Source: Patiria miniata
Lineage: Eukaryota; Echinodermata; Asteroidea; Valvatida; Asterinidae
NCBI RefSeq assembly: GCF_015706575.1
Contig: NW_024037064.1
Span: forward strand, 13,245,606 to 13,309,605
Reading direction: 5' to 3'
Length of the DNA: 64,000 bases
In this document: positions 12,313 through 23,400 of the stretch, in pieces
Layout: every line of letters begins with the position of its first letter
How positions within the stretch are numbered: position 1 is the first letter of the stretch
Notes under the pieces: generated by a model
Told to the model about the DNA's origin: nothing
Database searches by the model: none
What the model saw: only the letters and a program-made list of their open reading frames with translations
Position numbers and translations under genes: made by a program

Positions 12313-12367
12313 CTTGCAGTTGGAGCCGGAAGTTCACCGTCACGTGACGTATGACGTCGCCACTTAC
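12313..12367 (-). repeat. Right terminal inverted repeat of ISL2EU-like element
   Basis: Mirror of the left end: the 21-bp block 12313-12333, gacgtca near the tip, and cacttac at 12361-12367. Confidence 0.8.
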
Positions 12368-12450
12368 GAACAGGATACCATGTTATGGAATATGCAGTTA
12401 CCAACACACATGTTCAAGATGCTTGGGAAATCACCCAGAACAACAGTGTA
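12351..12450 (+). pseudogene. DIRS-like gag Cys/His knuckle continuation
   Basis: In the frame of 12351-12623 the sequence reads CYGICSYQHTCSRCLGNHPEQQC, given here as CYGICSYQHTC then SRCLGNHPEQQC: a C-x3-C-x4-H-x-C-x2-C-x4-H-x3-C arrangement as in the C-terminal zinc-binding region of DIRS gag proteins. It is the right-hand partner of the gag ORF cut off at 3237, on the far side of the ISL2EU-like insertion. Confidence 0.7.
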
Positions 12451-14095
12451 TCTTTCGAGTTCAATCCAGTTTCAGAAACCGGGGAAAATTTCCACGCAGT
12501 TTTGCAGCAAGACCGAGACAGTTCGCCTCACAGAATACAATCCAAAGAGATCAAGCAAAACGAGGTGCGAGAAACGGGCAGTGTTTCCATAACCGCCGAC
12601 GAACCGACAACACCAATACATAAACTAATACTCCAAGAAAAGTTGGAGGGGTATGATAAAGCAAAAAGTCAATACTTAATAGAAGGTTTTACGTCTGGGT
12701 TTCGTTTAGGCTTTACTGGCACTCAAAAAATGCGAATGTCAAAAAACTTAGTATCAGCTTTACAAAACCCTCAAATAGTTTCAGAAAAGCTCAAAATAGA
12801 AAAACAAAACAATAGAATTGACGGCCCTTTTAGTGAAATGCCTTTACCAAATTTCTGTGTAAGCCCCATTGGGTTGGTTCCTAAAAAACAACCGGGAACA
12901 TTTCGCATAATTCATCATCTCTCTCATCCAGCAAAAGGATCCGTTAACGACGGGATTCCAGATGACAATGCCACAGTACAATATGCAACAACAGATGATG
13001 CTATTAGAATCCTAAATAAATTAGGACGAGGGTGCGTTTTAACAAAACTAGATATAAAGTCTGCATTTAAAATAATACCTATCCATCCAAACGATCACAA
13101 CCTGCTTGGTTTCAAGTGGGAAGGTAATTATTACTACGACAGAACATTACCGATGGGTTGTCGTTCAAGTTGCGCAATCTTCGAAGCATTCAGTACGGCA
13201 GTAGAGTGGATCGCGAAAAGGACTCTCAATCCAGGGGGCTTGGTGCACATACTAGATGATGTTTTGATCATTTCAACGTCACCACAAACAGGCCAACGTA
13301 ATTTAGAGGGTTTTCAAAGATTAGCTGAAGATTTAGGAATTCCACTTGCTCCAGAAAAAACAGAAGGCCCCTCAAGTTGCCTTACATTCGCAGGAATTGA
13401 ATTAGACAGCAACACAATGTCTGCAAGCTTGCCAGCCGAAAAGTTGACAAAAGCAATCGGCATAGTCAGTGAAGCCTTAACGAAAAACAAATTGAAGCTA
13501 AAAGAGCTGCAGTCCATCATAGGTTTTCTTAATTTTGCATGTAGAGTAGTAATCCCAGGAAGGGCGTTTTTGAGAAGACTGATTAATTTAACAATAGGTG
13601 TGAAAAGCGAACATCACTTTATACGTATTAATTCGCAAGCTAAAAAAGACTTACAAGCTTGGCTTTTTTTTTTAAAAACAATTCAATGGGAAAGCGTTTT
13701 TTATTTCAGAAGTTTGGTTACCTGCACACACACTGCATTTGTATACTGATGCATCAGGCGGTTATGTTGGTTACGGAGCGGTCTTTGACAAACAGTGGTT
13801 TTATGGGAAATGGCCAGAAGCTTGGGCCAGAGAATGTATTACGTTAAAGGAATTATATCCAATACTGGCGGCCGTGAGCGTATGGGGGCGATTCTTTGCA
13901 AACAAGAGGATTATGATCCACACGGATAATGCTGCGTTAGCTACCATCATAAATACTAACACTTGCAAGGAAATGAAAGTGATGGTACTTGTACGTAGAT
14001 TAGTAGTCAATTTAATGACGTGCAATATTCAATTGAAAGCAAAACATTTACCAGGATCAGATATATTCTAGCGGATAAATTATCTCGTTTACAGA
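12385..14095 (+). pseudogene. DIRS-like reverse transcriptase-RNase H, one frameshift
   Basis: The main frame runs 12385-13749. RT motifs in order: a NFCVSPIGLVPKK entry block (~residues 153-165), LTKLDIKSAFKIIPIHP (motif A with the first Asp), LPMGCRSSCAIFE (motif B) and ILDDVLII at about 13249-13272 (motif C, with LDD in place of YxDD, usual in DIRS). A +1 shift near 13700 moves RNase H to the next frame (13739-14071): LYTDASGG, ITLKELYPI and IHTDNAAL give the D-E-D catalytic set. The product copies retrotransposon RNA into DNA. The N-terminal ~100 residues overlap the gag knuckle in another frame, as in other DIRS elements. Closely spaced good motifs with one frameshift imply a moderately old copy. 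Confidence 0.85.
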
Positions 14096-14120
14096 TCAAA
14101 ACATTCAAAACGTTAGCCCC

Positions 14121-14380
14121 GTGGGCCGAGAAACATCCACTAACGCTCCCGGCCGAACTACAGCCGCAGAACTGGTTCCCGGACTGTTAAAATTGCTAAC
14201 TAATTCGATGTCGCCGTCAACATGGAAAACGTATCAAAGGGCTTACACTGTATTAATTGATTTTCTACAGAAGTGTGGGTTTAAAAATTCACTACCATTG
14301 CCTCCGATTATCATTGGCTTATTTGTTACACACTTAAACGAGTGCCACTACGCTGCTAGTACTCGTCACATTTCTAGCAG
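14121..14380 (+). pseudogene. DIRS-like tyrosine recombinase, N-terminal part
   Basis: The frame reads LLKLLTNSMSPSTWKTYQRA, the core-binding (SAM-like) N-terminal domain of DIRS tyrosine recombinases, ending ...AASTRHISS at the left tip of the CACTA-like element. The continuation is 13 kb away at 27464 and begins AINYVHKLYSLPEPGQSF. The frame runs on spuriously to 14441 inside the inserted element. Confidence 0.8.
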
Positions 14381-14480
14381 CACTGAAAACATTTGGTGCG
14401 GGGGTTCTGGTCATAGTGACAAGAACCTATCTTGTCAATGAAATTCGACGAGATCCGTTTGTCACACTGACAAGATACGT
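14381..14480 (+). repeat. Left end and subterminal motifs of CACTA-like element
   Basis: cactgaaaaca tip, then ctggtcatagtgacaaga and several ttgtca/tgacaa words within 100 bp, mirrored at 27370-27463. Confidence 0.7.
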
Positions 14481-17400
14481 ACGCCACTCACGTATCGCAT
14501 TCCGCGAAATTTAGTTTGCGCACGCGCAAAATGGCGGCTGTACGCGCGCGTACACACGTGCCTCATTATCGGATTATGAATATTCATTTATCAAAACGCG
14601 AAGTTACTCACCAATTAAACTACCCTATATCAGTGACGACATCGCCCCTGGCGGTTTCTATGCACCCCAGTTGGTAAGGAGGCTTCATCAACATGATAAA
14701 TATTTTTTTAATTATGAAAATATCAGCTTGCAAAATCGTTTTATGAAAGTTTGAATTTTAGTATGATTTTGCACGAAAATCGAAGTTTTTTCTGATATCA
14801 CATCAAATTTTGGCATTTTTTTAAAATCCGGATTTTTTAGGGAATTCTCACTTCTTAAATGTAGTGAACGAGGGTGTATACTTCATTGTTTTCCATACGG
14901 GAAAGCAGCTAATATTTTTTTTAATCGTCAAAATTCGTCCTTGAATATCGCATTTTCGGCGACATTTTGACTCAAAAACGCATGTAACTCGCGATGAGCA
15001 TCAGGAAATGTACACTGGGAAGTGGCTGAATGAGTACGAAATGCTGAATCTTTCAGGAAATAGAGGATTTTGTGCCTCTATTATGTCTTGTGGAAGTCAA
15101 GAAACCTCGTATCTGCCATTCTAAACCACGTACAACGACATGTCATGACTTGCATGCAAACCGATACTCGTGGGAAGAAATTTGACACCGCACGGACCAC
15201 GCGGTGAAGTCGCCAGGCATCACGGGCACCGTGCAGTCTGCAACAGCGTGCCGGGAGTTGGAGCTCGCGCCCCCACAACACACATCGCTTTTGACTGGTG
15301 GTTATACCGTCGCCTTGGAGTCGAGTTTTGAGAATGAGAGCAATACGGGTAAAAGGGGATTTGGGTTTGTTCAGTAAAATACGAAAACTGATTCAATTGC
15401 AAGTTGCCTTTGGAAAGTGGAGACTAAGAAGTAGAATTTAACATACAATTCATGTAATTCCAACGGCCATGACGGCAACACTACTATTTTTTTTTCTTTT
15501 TTATAAATTTAAAGGCCAGAAAAAAAGGGGGGGGGCTCAATGAATTAAGTTTTTGTTGTAGAAGTCGTGTCTAGGCCTACACTAGGCCTACACGATTTTT
15601 ACCCACAACTTTACAGACAAAATATACAAATAAATTCATGTTTTAGACCAAGTCTTTTTTCACTGGGGAAAAAAAAGAATAATATTGAATTTTTTTAAAG
15701 GTTATAAAGAATGGAAAGAGACCAAAGCAAATAATTGTAAGTGGTCATACATGAGGCCCAAAAAATATAGGCTAGGGTTTTTTTCTCCATGCCAAACTCA
15801 AATCTGTCAAATTGTTTTTGATATCTATTATTTATTATGTTGCGTTTTGAAATATTTTAACATTGCTTATTTTTCCTTATATGTGTACGTTTTTTTTTAG
15901 CTGTATGGAGATGCTTTGAGTGTCATCCGGGGACTGTCGTTCCTTCTGATGATGATGATGCAGACTTCTACAAGGAATCTACAATGCCTGAATCTACAAG
16001 ATGACATGATGAAGGACACTATGAAGAAAAGAACTATGACCAGCCTTTAAAAAATTAATTCAAAAATAACCCTTTTATATAATTGAAATATATTTTTAAC
16101 TTGTTCCTATTGTAATCATAATAAAGACCTTTATAAATTAAAATAAAATGTAAATTTTAACAAACATCTTGGGTCTAGCCTCTTCAAACGCTGGCATTGG
16201 AGTTAATTTAAAGATTGTAGTAAGAGTCTAATATTAAATTCCAGTGATTTACTAATAAACAATTGATTTGTTAATTATTTGCGAATTCTGAGGGTAGGAG
16301 ATTCATGAACTATGCCCAAAAAGGCAAAATACTCAAACAGGAGAGAGTTTGAAACTGAAAATTGCAATGATGGACAAGGTTTGGCTTAATGTAAAGAAGG
16401 GGAAAATGGCAAATTTTACTTTAAAAATGGTAGCAATTAAAATAAAAAGCTTATAATCTAATAATTACTATTTGTACTTCTCAATTGGAATGGATTATCT
16501 TGTGATTTAAAAGACCCCAGCTGCAATAAACAAGATTCTCACGGAACTGGTTAAGCACTCGTCAATCAGCCTATACTTTTGCACGCAGGTAAGTTCCCTA
16601 TACAATTACACGTAAACATGACATGGCAAGCGTGAAATACGCGAACGAGATGAACCTATCTTTCATTGCAAAAAATATTAGCTCGGTTCTCGCAAAATTG
16701 GAAAATTACAATAATTCATGGAGTATTATAATAGCCAAGGGAAAATCGCCAAAAAAATCCGGTTTATGAGAGAGAAAGCAGAATTCTGGGGCTCGTTTTT
16801 GCGCGCGCAAAGTTCATGCGCGTTTTTGCATAGAGACGTCACAAACGCGTGCGTAATGCGTCTTCTCGCGTGGTTTCGGATTACAATTATAATAATAAAT
16901 GTGCGCATGCTCAGACTAAGTTTCCGCGGGTGTCATATTTCATTAACGTACGTGCACTAGTGCCAGATGACAAGATTATTATCGATCAGTGCATGCGCGC
17001 GTTGCGTGGGGAGCTGTTATTGGCTGTTGCTTCACGCGCACGCATGCGTACAGCGCGAGGGCGAACAGAACCTTTATTCGCGCCAAACAGGGTCCTTTCT
17101 CAAACCTCGGTTTCGCCTCCGATTTGGCTAAGCCTGAGTTTTTCGGTCCCTAACTTTGGCGATTTGAGCTCAATATGAGTCAAATTTTCGATATAGGGAC
17201 ATCAAACTTAATGTTGTGAAGCCAAAGATGGGAAACTTACATGTACATTCTATCTGAACATTACATTGGCCTGCGAAATAAGTGCGAATGTTTCTGGGTC
17301 CAGAGGCAGATCCAAAGCTGTTGACGAAGCCGAGGTTTGAGAAAGGCTCTAGTAATCAGATAGAACGGCCTGGAAGTTGATACATTGTACGTACATGCAC

Positions 17401-17880
17401 ATGCGCGTGCCCGCTACGCGCGCATATCCGCGACATTGCATTTTCCCTAGTGCACAGCGGTCGTTCCCTAGTGCTCTTGGCAAACTTGAGTTGGGCCAAT
17501 GTTTGACATCTTTCTTAGTATGCTGGCAACTTTCTGAAAAAGGTAACATTTTGTGTGTGACGATCATTACCCACTTATTTCCAGTGAATCATTTGGTGCT
17601 AACAAATAATGCTGTCGAGGTAGACTTGCCATGAACATAGGTCGTTTTTCTTAACCCGTCTTTGACTGAGACCCCATCATTGTCATGGCTCATGTATAGG
17701 CTACACACGCACACAATGCATGTACAGTCAATAGGCATAGTGAGCAGTGGCATGCCGCTCATGTGTCCGTTTGGAAATTTTGCTACGTTTTCATCGTATC
17801 ACACGCGTGCATCATAAGTGCATCGTCTGGCTAAAAATATAACGAGTAGGGCCTAACGTTATAAATCGTGTCTCATCAAA
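14442..17880. other. 5' region of CACTA-like element, no firm gene
   Basis: Upstream of the transposase start. The stretch 16590-17480 is rich in cgcg/gcatgcgc words, unlike the AT-rich flanks, and may hold the promoter. One possible terminal exon is listed separately at 15901-16051. Otherwise nothing recognised. Confidence 0.4.
15901..16051 (+). other. Possible orphan last exon
   Basis: A poly-T run ending in ttag (acceptor-like, to 15900) is followed by an open stretch. One frame has CFECHPG then an acidic SDDDDADFYKEST segment ending at a TGA near 16004; another frame stays open to 16051 (TAA). aataaag at about 16118 could be a poly-A signal. No upstream exon was found, so this may be a remnant. 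Low confidence. Confidence 0.25.
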
Positions 17881-20399
17881 TTGAAATGCACTAGGCTCAT
17901 GGACATGATGGAAGACCAGAACAACATTCAAGTATTTGTGTGCATTTATTGTGAATATGAAACGCCTCATTTCAAGAGGCTGTTAAACCATTATAGGTTT
18001 GTTCATGAAATTGGAAATGGCAGATTTAGAATTGTTTGTGATGTAAATGGGTGTCACAGGAATCTGTCTTCTGTAAGATGCTTTGTCAAACACCTCAAAA
18101 GATTTCACAGAAACTTTTACCACATGCATTATGCGAATGCAGTTGAAAATGATGGTATTGATGATGTCAACGAACTAAATCAAGCTATAGGAGCACCTGA
18201 GCATGTAGGCTTACAAGATCTAGAAGATGTGGATATGGAAGATGTACAAAACATAGGCCCACCCATGCAAATAGATTTGAGGCGTAAGGTAACACTGTTT
18301 CTTCTGAAACTGAGAGAGTTACATAAAGTGCCAGGGACTGTTTGTAGTTTTGTTGCGTCAGAGCTGGTAAATATTTTGCAGATGTCTAAAGCAAAGGTGC
18401 ATTCTGAGTTGGATGCAGCACTTCTTGAAGATGGTGTCAATCGGGATGAGATTGCAACTGCCATGGCTGTTATTCAGTCAACAGAATTAGAGGACATTTT
18501 TCACAGTTTGGAGGATAACAGAAAACTGAGTGGTTATGTTCAGTCTGAGTTCCCCTATGTTGAACCAATTGAATTTGTACTTGGAGTAGATATTAAGGGA
18601 AAATGTGAATCCACACAGTACATACCCATTTTGAAAACAGTGGAGTTACTCTTACAAAATGAGGATATATTTGCAGAGGTTGTGCAGGGTCATATGTCTG
18701 AGGATGGTAAATTGAGGGATTTTTGTGATGGTGCTTTCTTCAGGGAAAATGTTTTATTTGCCTCTGACTCTTCAAGTTTACAGGTCGAGTTATATTATGA
18801 TGACTTCAACATTGTGAATCCCCTTGGAAATAAGGTCAAGAATTACAAACTTGCAGCATTTTATTTTGTGCTGGGAAATTTGTCACCACAATACAGGTCT
18901 AAGTTGTACGTCCTCCCGCTTGCTCTTTTGTGCAAATCCAAACACTTGAAAAAGTATGGATTTAAGAAAGTACTACAGCCGTTGATTAATGATCTGGCAG
19001 TGTTAGAAAAGGATGGTGTTTGTGTGAATAAAAATGGCCATGAGCATCACTTCAGAGGCACAGTGTCATTTGTTTCAGCAGATAATCTTGGTGCTCATTC
19101 ACTTGGAGGATTCAATGAAAGTTTCAATGGCTTGAGGATCAGTCGTTTCTGTATGGCCACGAGACAAGACCTTGATGAATGCTTGACTGTTGAAAGTTTG
19201 AAATGAGAACAAGGGAGAGCTACAATGCACAGGTTACAATGGTTTCCGAAGATAGGACATTGGCGACAGCATATGGCGTGAAGACCGATTGTGTTCTTAA
19301 TGAGCTTGAATACTTCCATGTTACTAGGGGACTTCCGTCGGACATTGCTCATGACCTTTTTGAGGGGCTTGTGCCCGAGGTACTTCAGAATCTTGTATTG
19401 TACTTTGTGTCTGAGGATTACTTCAGTCTTGACCACTTTAACACAAGGATTGAGAGTTTTTCCTATGGTAAAACTGACAGGGTGAATAAACCCACTAGAA
19501 TGGCTTCAACAGTGGCAGATTTCAGGGTTAAGCAAACAGCTATGCAGTGTTGGTGCATGTTGAGGCTGTTCCCAATTTTAATTGGCGACAAGGTTCCTGA
19601 GAACAACCCTCAGTGGAATGTTCTGTTACGTATCATGTTCATGGTGGAAGCAATTTGTGCACCAGTTTGTTCAGAGGGCGATGTGGCTTTTCTTTCCGAT
19701 CTCATAGAGGATTTCTGGTACACATATACAACGGAATTTCCTGATGAAAATGTCAAACCTAAATGCCACTATACACTGCATTATCCTTGGCAGATTCTGC
19801 GATTTGGTCCACTTATCCATTGTTGGACTCTCCGATTTGAGGGAAAACATAACTACTTCAAAGAAGTTACTCACGGCTTAAAAAAACGGAAAAACATCTG
19901 TAAAAGTATGGCTGTCAGGCATCAGTTTATGCAGACAATTTTCCTCGCATCTGATAACTACTTGGAAACACAGCAAATTGACACAAATTGTGGAAAACTT
20001 AGTTTTGTCAGGCTTTTGTTGAAGGAGGTTCAAGATCTGTTGGAACCACTTTTAGGAGGTCAAGACCAAGTGTTTGAGTGCAACTGCCTCAAGGTCGATG
20101 GTGTGAAATACTGCTGTGGCTCATGTTTGGTTTTCAGATACAGTGATAGTTTACCTGTATTCATCATGATTGAGGACTGTTTCATCATTGGCAACATTCC
20201 ATACCTTCTGTGTACTAGACTCAACACCTTATTTTTCAGTGTCCATTACCACGGGTATATTGTGGAACAACTTCACATGTATATGTTGATTAAACCAATG
20301 GATGCCATTGACTACCACCCACTTGATGTGTATGATTATCCAGCAGAACCTAAAAACAAATTAGTAATCCTAAGACACAAGATATCGCATACTGACTGA
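17881..20399 (+). pseudogene. CACTA-like transposase with N-terminal zinc fingers, split by a -1 shift
   Basis: The first frame 17881-19206 (441 aa) opens with two C2H2-like fingers (CIYCEYETPHF...HYRFVH at ~20-40 and CDVNGC...HLKRFH at ~53-77). The DDE-like core follows: LYYDDFNIVNPLG, KLAAFYFVLGNLSPQYRSKL, SADNLGAHSLGGF and a SRFCMAT block. It stops at 19204-19206, and the second frame (19203-20399, 398 aa) starts in an ATGA overlap and continues the same protein (FHVTRGLPSDIAHDLFEGLVP, then KCHYTLHYP, RFEGKHNYFK). The family is usually one continuous protein, so this is either a 1-base deletion or a recoding/restart site. The product would cut and join the transposon. Start chosen at the first Met before the fingers; a second Met follows seven codons later. 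No introns seen in this gene. Confidence 0.75.
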
Positions 20400-20440
20400 A
20401 ATTACTTGCACTGAGTGGTAGATGATCATCAACGCACAAA

Positions 20441-23400
20441 ATGGCTGTATTTTCCTTCCAGAAAATGCGTCTCAAATTCCATGTCACATACAAGAGTTCG
20501 AAACGGATCATTGAGCATGAATCTGCAAATGAAAGGGGAAATGTGGATGAGATAACCAAGTCCATATGTGAACAATTCAAAATACCAAGAGATGGGGAAC
20601 AAGTGCAACTGCAGTATTTTGATAAAGATTTTGGAGATTGGGTTGATGTGGCCCCAATGTCTTCCCTTGAAAATATGACGAGATTGCAAGTCCTGATGAC
20701 TGCAGCTCATTCTGATAATGAACATGATGAAGCTGTGCCTACTCCAGTGTCTGAATGCAGCGGTGAATCTCCTAAAGCCAGTGAAGGGTAAGTTTTGCTT
20801 TGATAGATCACTGAAAATCATCACAGGCCTGTTAAACCTTGATTAACTTGCATATTATAAAAATAAATAATGGATTCTGCCAGAAATGCATGCATTGTCA
20901 AGATGACCATACCCCATGCATGCAGTCATAAGCTTTAATATTTAAATGAAACAATGTAAAAACCAAGTCCCCAAAGTCGGTGGTACGTGTGGTTTTTGTT
21001 TTGTAAACACCTTCACCCCTGTGATAAAAAATAGAATGAAGCAAAATAAAGTAAAATCCCCTTAAAAACTGTACACATATTTCCATTATCTCAAAATACT
21101 TATATTTATTACAGTTTTTATGAGGGACTATTTTATATCCCTTATAGTTGCCGGTTTGATGGTATGAAGATGAAGTACATGTAGGATTGCTTTAATTTTA
21201 ATGTTATGTTTCAACAGCCCTACTTTGAGTACCACAACTTCACCAAAGACTTTCCGTGTGTGGCCAGTCCAGTTCAATTTCCCGGTATATGCTCTACGTG
21301 CTGGAGTGCTGCAGAAGCTGCGAAGTGGTGAAAAGCTCAGTAGGGGAGAGAGGACACAGATCACAGATGCTGTCTACCAGGAGGTCACAAAGTATACATA
21401 GTAAGTCAGAAAGTTTGGATTGCAATTATGCCTTTCTCAAGATGCACATAATCCTTTGGTCACGTTATGATTCAAGCTCAGTCAAAAACTGCCTGTACTT
21501 TATTCCAACAGCATCCTATTTCCACACAAATTACAAGTTTCACACAAAGTAGTATAAGTTGTGCAACACTTTTGATTTATTTCCGTTTATACTTAAAGCA
21601 AAAGTGAATCCCTACCAGCAACCTGAAATGGACATTATTTTTTCCTTTTCAAATCTTACGTTTCTGGATTTTCTTGATTCTGCAACAGTGGCATAGCCAC
21701 GGGGGGCGTGTGGCGGGGGGGGGGGGGGGGCGACAGCCCCACCATGAAACCTTGTCCCCCCCCCCCCCAGTCGCCCCTCCACTGAGATTTTGAGTTTCTA
21801 AAAAAATTATCCTTGCTACGCCACTGTTCTGCAATGAGTTTTCACACACAGTGGCGTAAATCTGTGCCGGCCAGTGGGGGAGGGGGTGTGATATGGAGGA
21901 TAGGGGATGACCAAAATCAAAAATTGTCCTTGCCGAGGGGGGGGGGGGGTGCTAGACACCTCATTACACTAGGGGCACTATTTGTGGTACAGAGGTACAT
22001 CCTATGTATACTAACGTGCCTTAACCTTGCATCAAAATGGCGCATTTCAAGCTGAATACATCAGTCTGGTTGTTGGGCAGTTAAAAAAGGTCCAAATCCG
22101 CATTTTTTTTTATCACGGAAAAGTGGAGAGGGGGATGATTCAATAACCCATCTATTACTATTACTGTGCTACTACCCCCCTCCAACTGGGATTTACACCA
22201 CTGTTTACACACTGGAGTGGGGATTGAATAATTTTACAATCATGATTGGCATTTCTCTTTATTTCTGATTCCACAGTTACCCAAAAGAGTGGCAGTACAC
22301 CGAGGTGGTCACAGCCTTCATGGAGAAGTTTCCCAAGGTGAAATCCAATGAAAATTTGTCAATGGTAAGAACTTAACATTATGTTGATGAAGCATATGTA
22401 CATGTACACTCAACTTTGCAGTATATAACGGAAAACTGAACCTGTAGGATTTGCTTTGTGCTTTGTGATCATAACCATAAAATCTAAATGAAGCCATGAC
22501 TGCCAGGGTCACACATATATTAATTCCATAAACATTGAATAAATTTTATGCAACATTATTTGCTCATATGTATGACCACATTTGTATTTCAAAATAAGCA
22601 TAAATTTCTAAACTAACCGCTTTTGTGTCACCGCAATTATGCATGTAAGCTCCGTCCTTTCCCAACCTGTAAGTCAGTTGTTCACGAGATAAAATGGTGA
22701 AATTTCATTCAATCCCAAATCAATGCACATTATGCCCGGCTTTTATCCAAGTTTTATCTACATGTATCACCTCCCAGGTGAGAAAAAAACTAAGTGATCC
22801 ATTATTTTAGGCTCCTTTTGTATTGCCAGGTTTTTCCCAATACATACATAACATTTTTGTGTGAATACAAAATCAAATAAACAAACAAACAAACAACCCA
22901 ACACCCCAAGGACACCTTGTTTGTTGCTTAATGATGAGAATTACATTTTCTTGTTTTCAGAGTCTGTGGCGTCAACGGATTCAATATAGGTTTCAAAATG
23001 ACCGAAGGCGTAGAGATTGTGTGCCAGGAAAACGCCGACTTGCAGATCCAACTAGTACAGCAGCAGGACCACCTCCAACAAAGAACGACAAGCTCATGTG
23101 GGGACTCAAAAACTACATCAGTCAGCGACCAGAGGGCGAAGACAGTACTTCAATTGAACGACATCAAGCTGCTATGAAGGTGGAACTCGCGAAGAGAAAC
23201 CCAGACCGGAGTCGTGTTGATCGCCTGATGGCACTGACATTTGCTGACCGCAGGGAATTCATCATCAAAGGCAATCCACTGATGGCTGACATCAAGGCAC
23301 GTTTTCCTGCACTTCTTGCAGGGGGAAGCGAGGTATTTATATGGCTTCTGGCTGGCACTTAACTTGCTATTGAGAACAAGTAATGTGATAACTGAACACA

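Larger units (their letters stand above)
3238..12367. mobile_element. ISL2EU-like DNA transposon (THAP-DDE plus SWIM-YqaJ)
   Basis: The ends are inverted repeats. 3268-3288 (acttccggctccaactgc and three more bases) is perfectly inverted at 12313-12333, and outside it both ends start gtaagtg with a gacgtca motif a few bases in. The interior has a THAP/DDE transposase on + (4239-5946) and a SWIM-YqaJ nuclease gene on - (12225-8414), convergent. ISL2EU elements (PIF/Harbinger-related, also called IS4EU) are known to encode a THAP-DDE transposase together with a YqaJ-type nuclease. It is inserted in the Cys/His region of the DIRS-like gag. A target duplication could not be fixed. Both genes carry frameshifts, so this copy is dead; it also hosts two SINEs and a hAT-type MITE. 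Confidence 0.85.

Noticed and set aside
15081..15402. Overlapping minus-strand ORFs
   Set aside because: No domain, no splice partner, composition like the non-coding flank.
16718..17178. Small plus-strand ORFs in the CG-rich 5' region
   Set aside because: Composition-driven open frames with no family features; more likely a promoter region.
18180..18464. Minus-strand ORF inside the transposase
   Set aside because: Shadow of the plus-strand coding frame.
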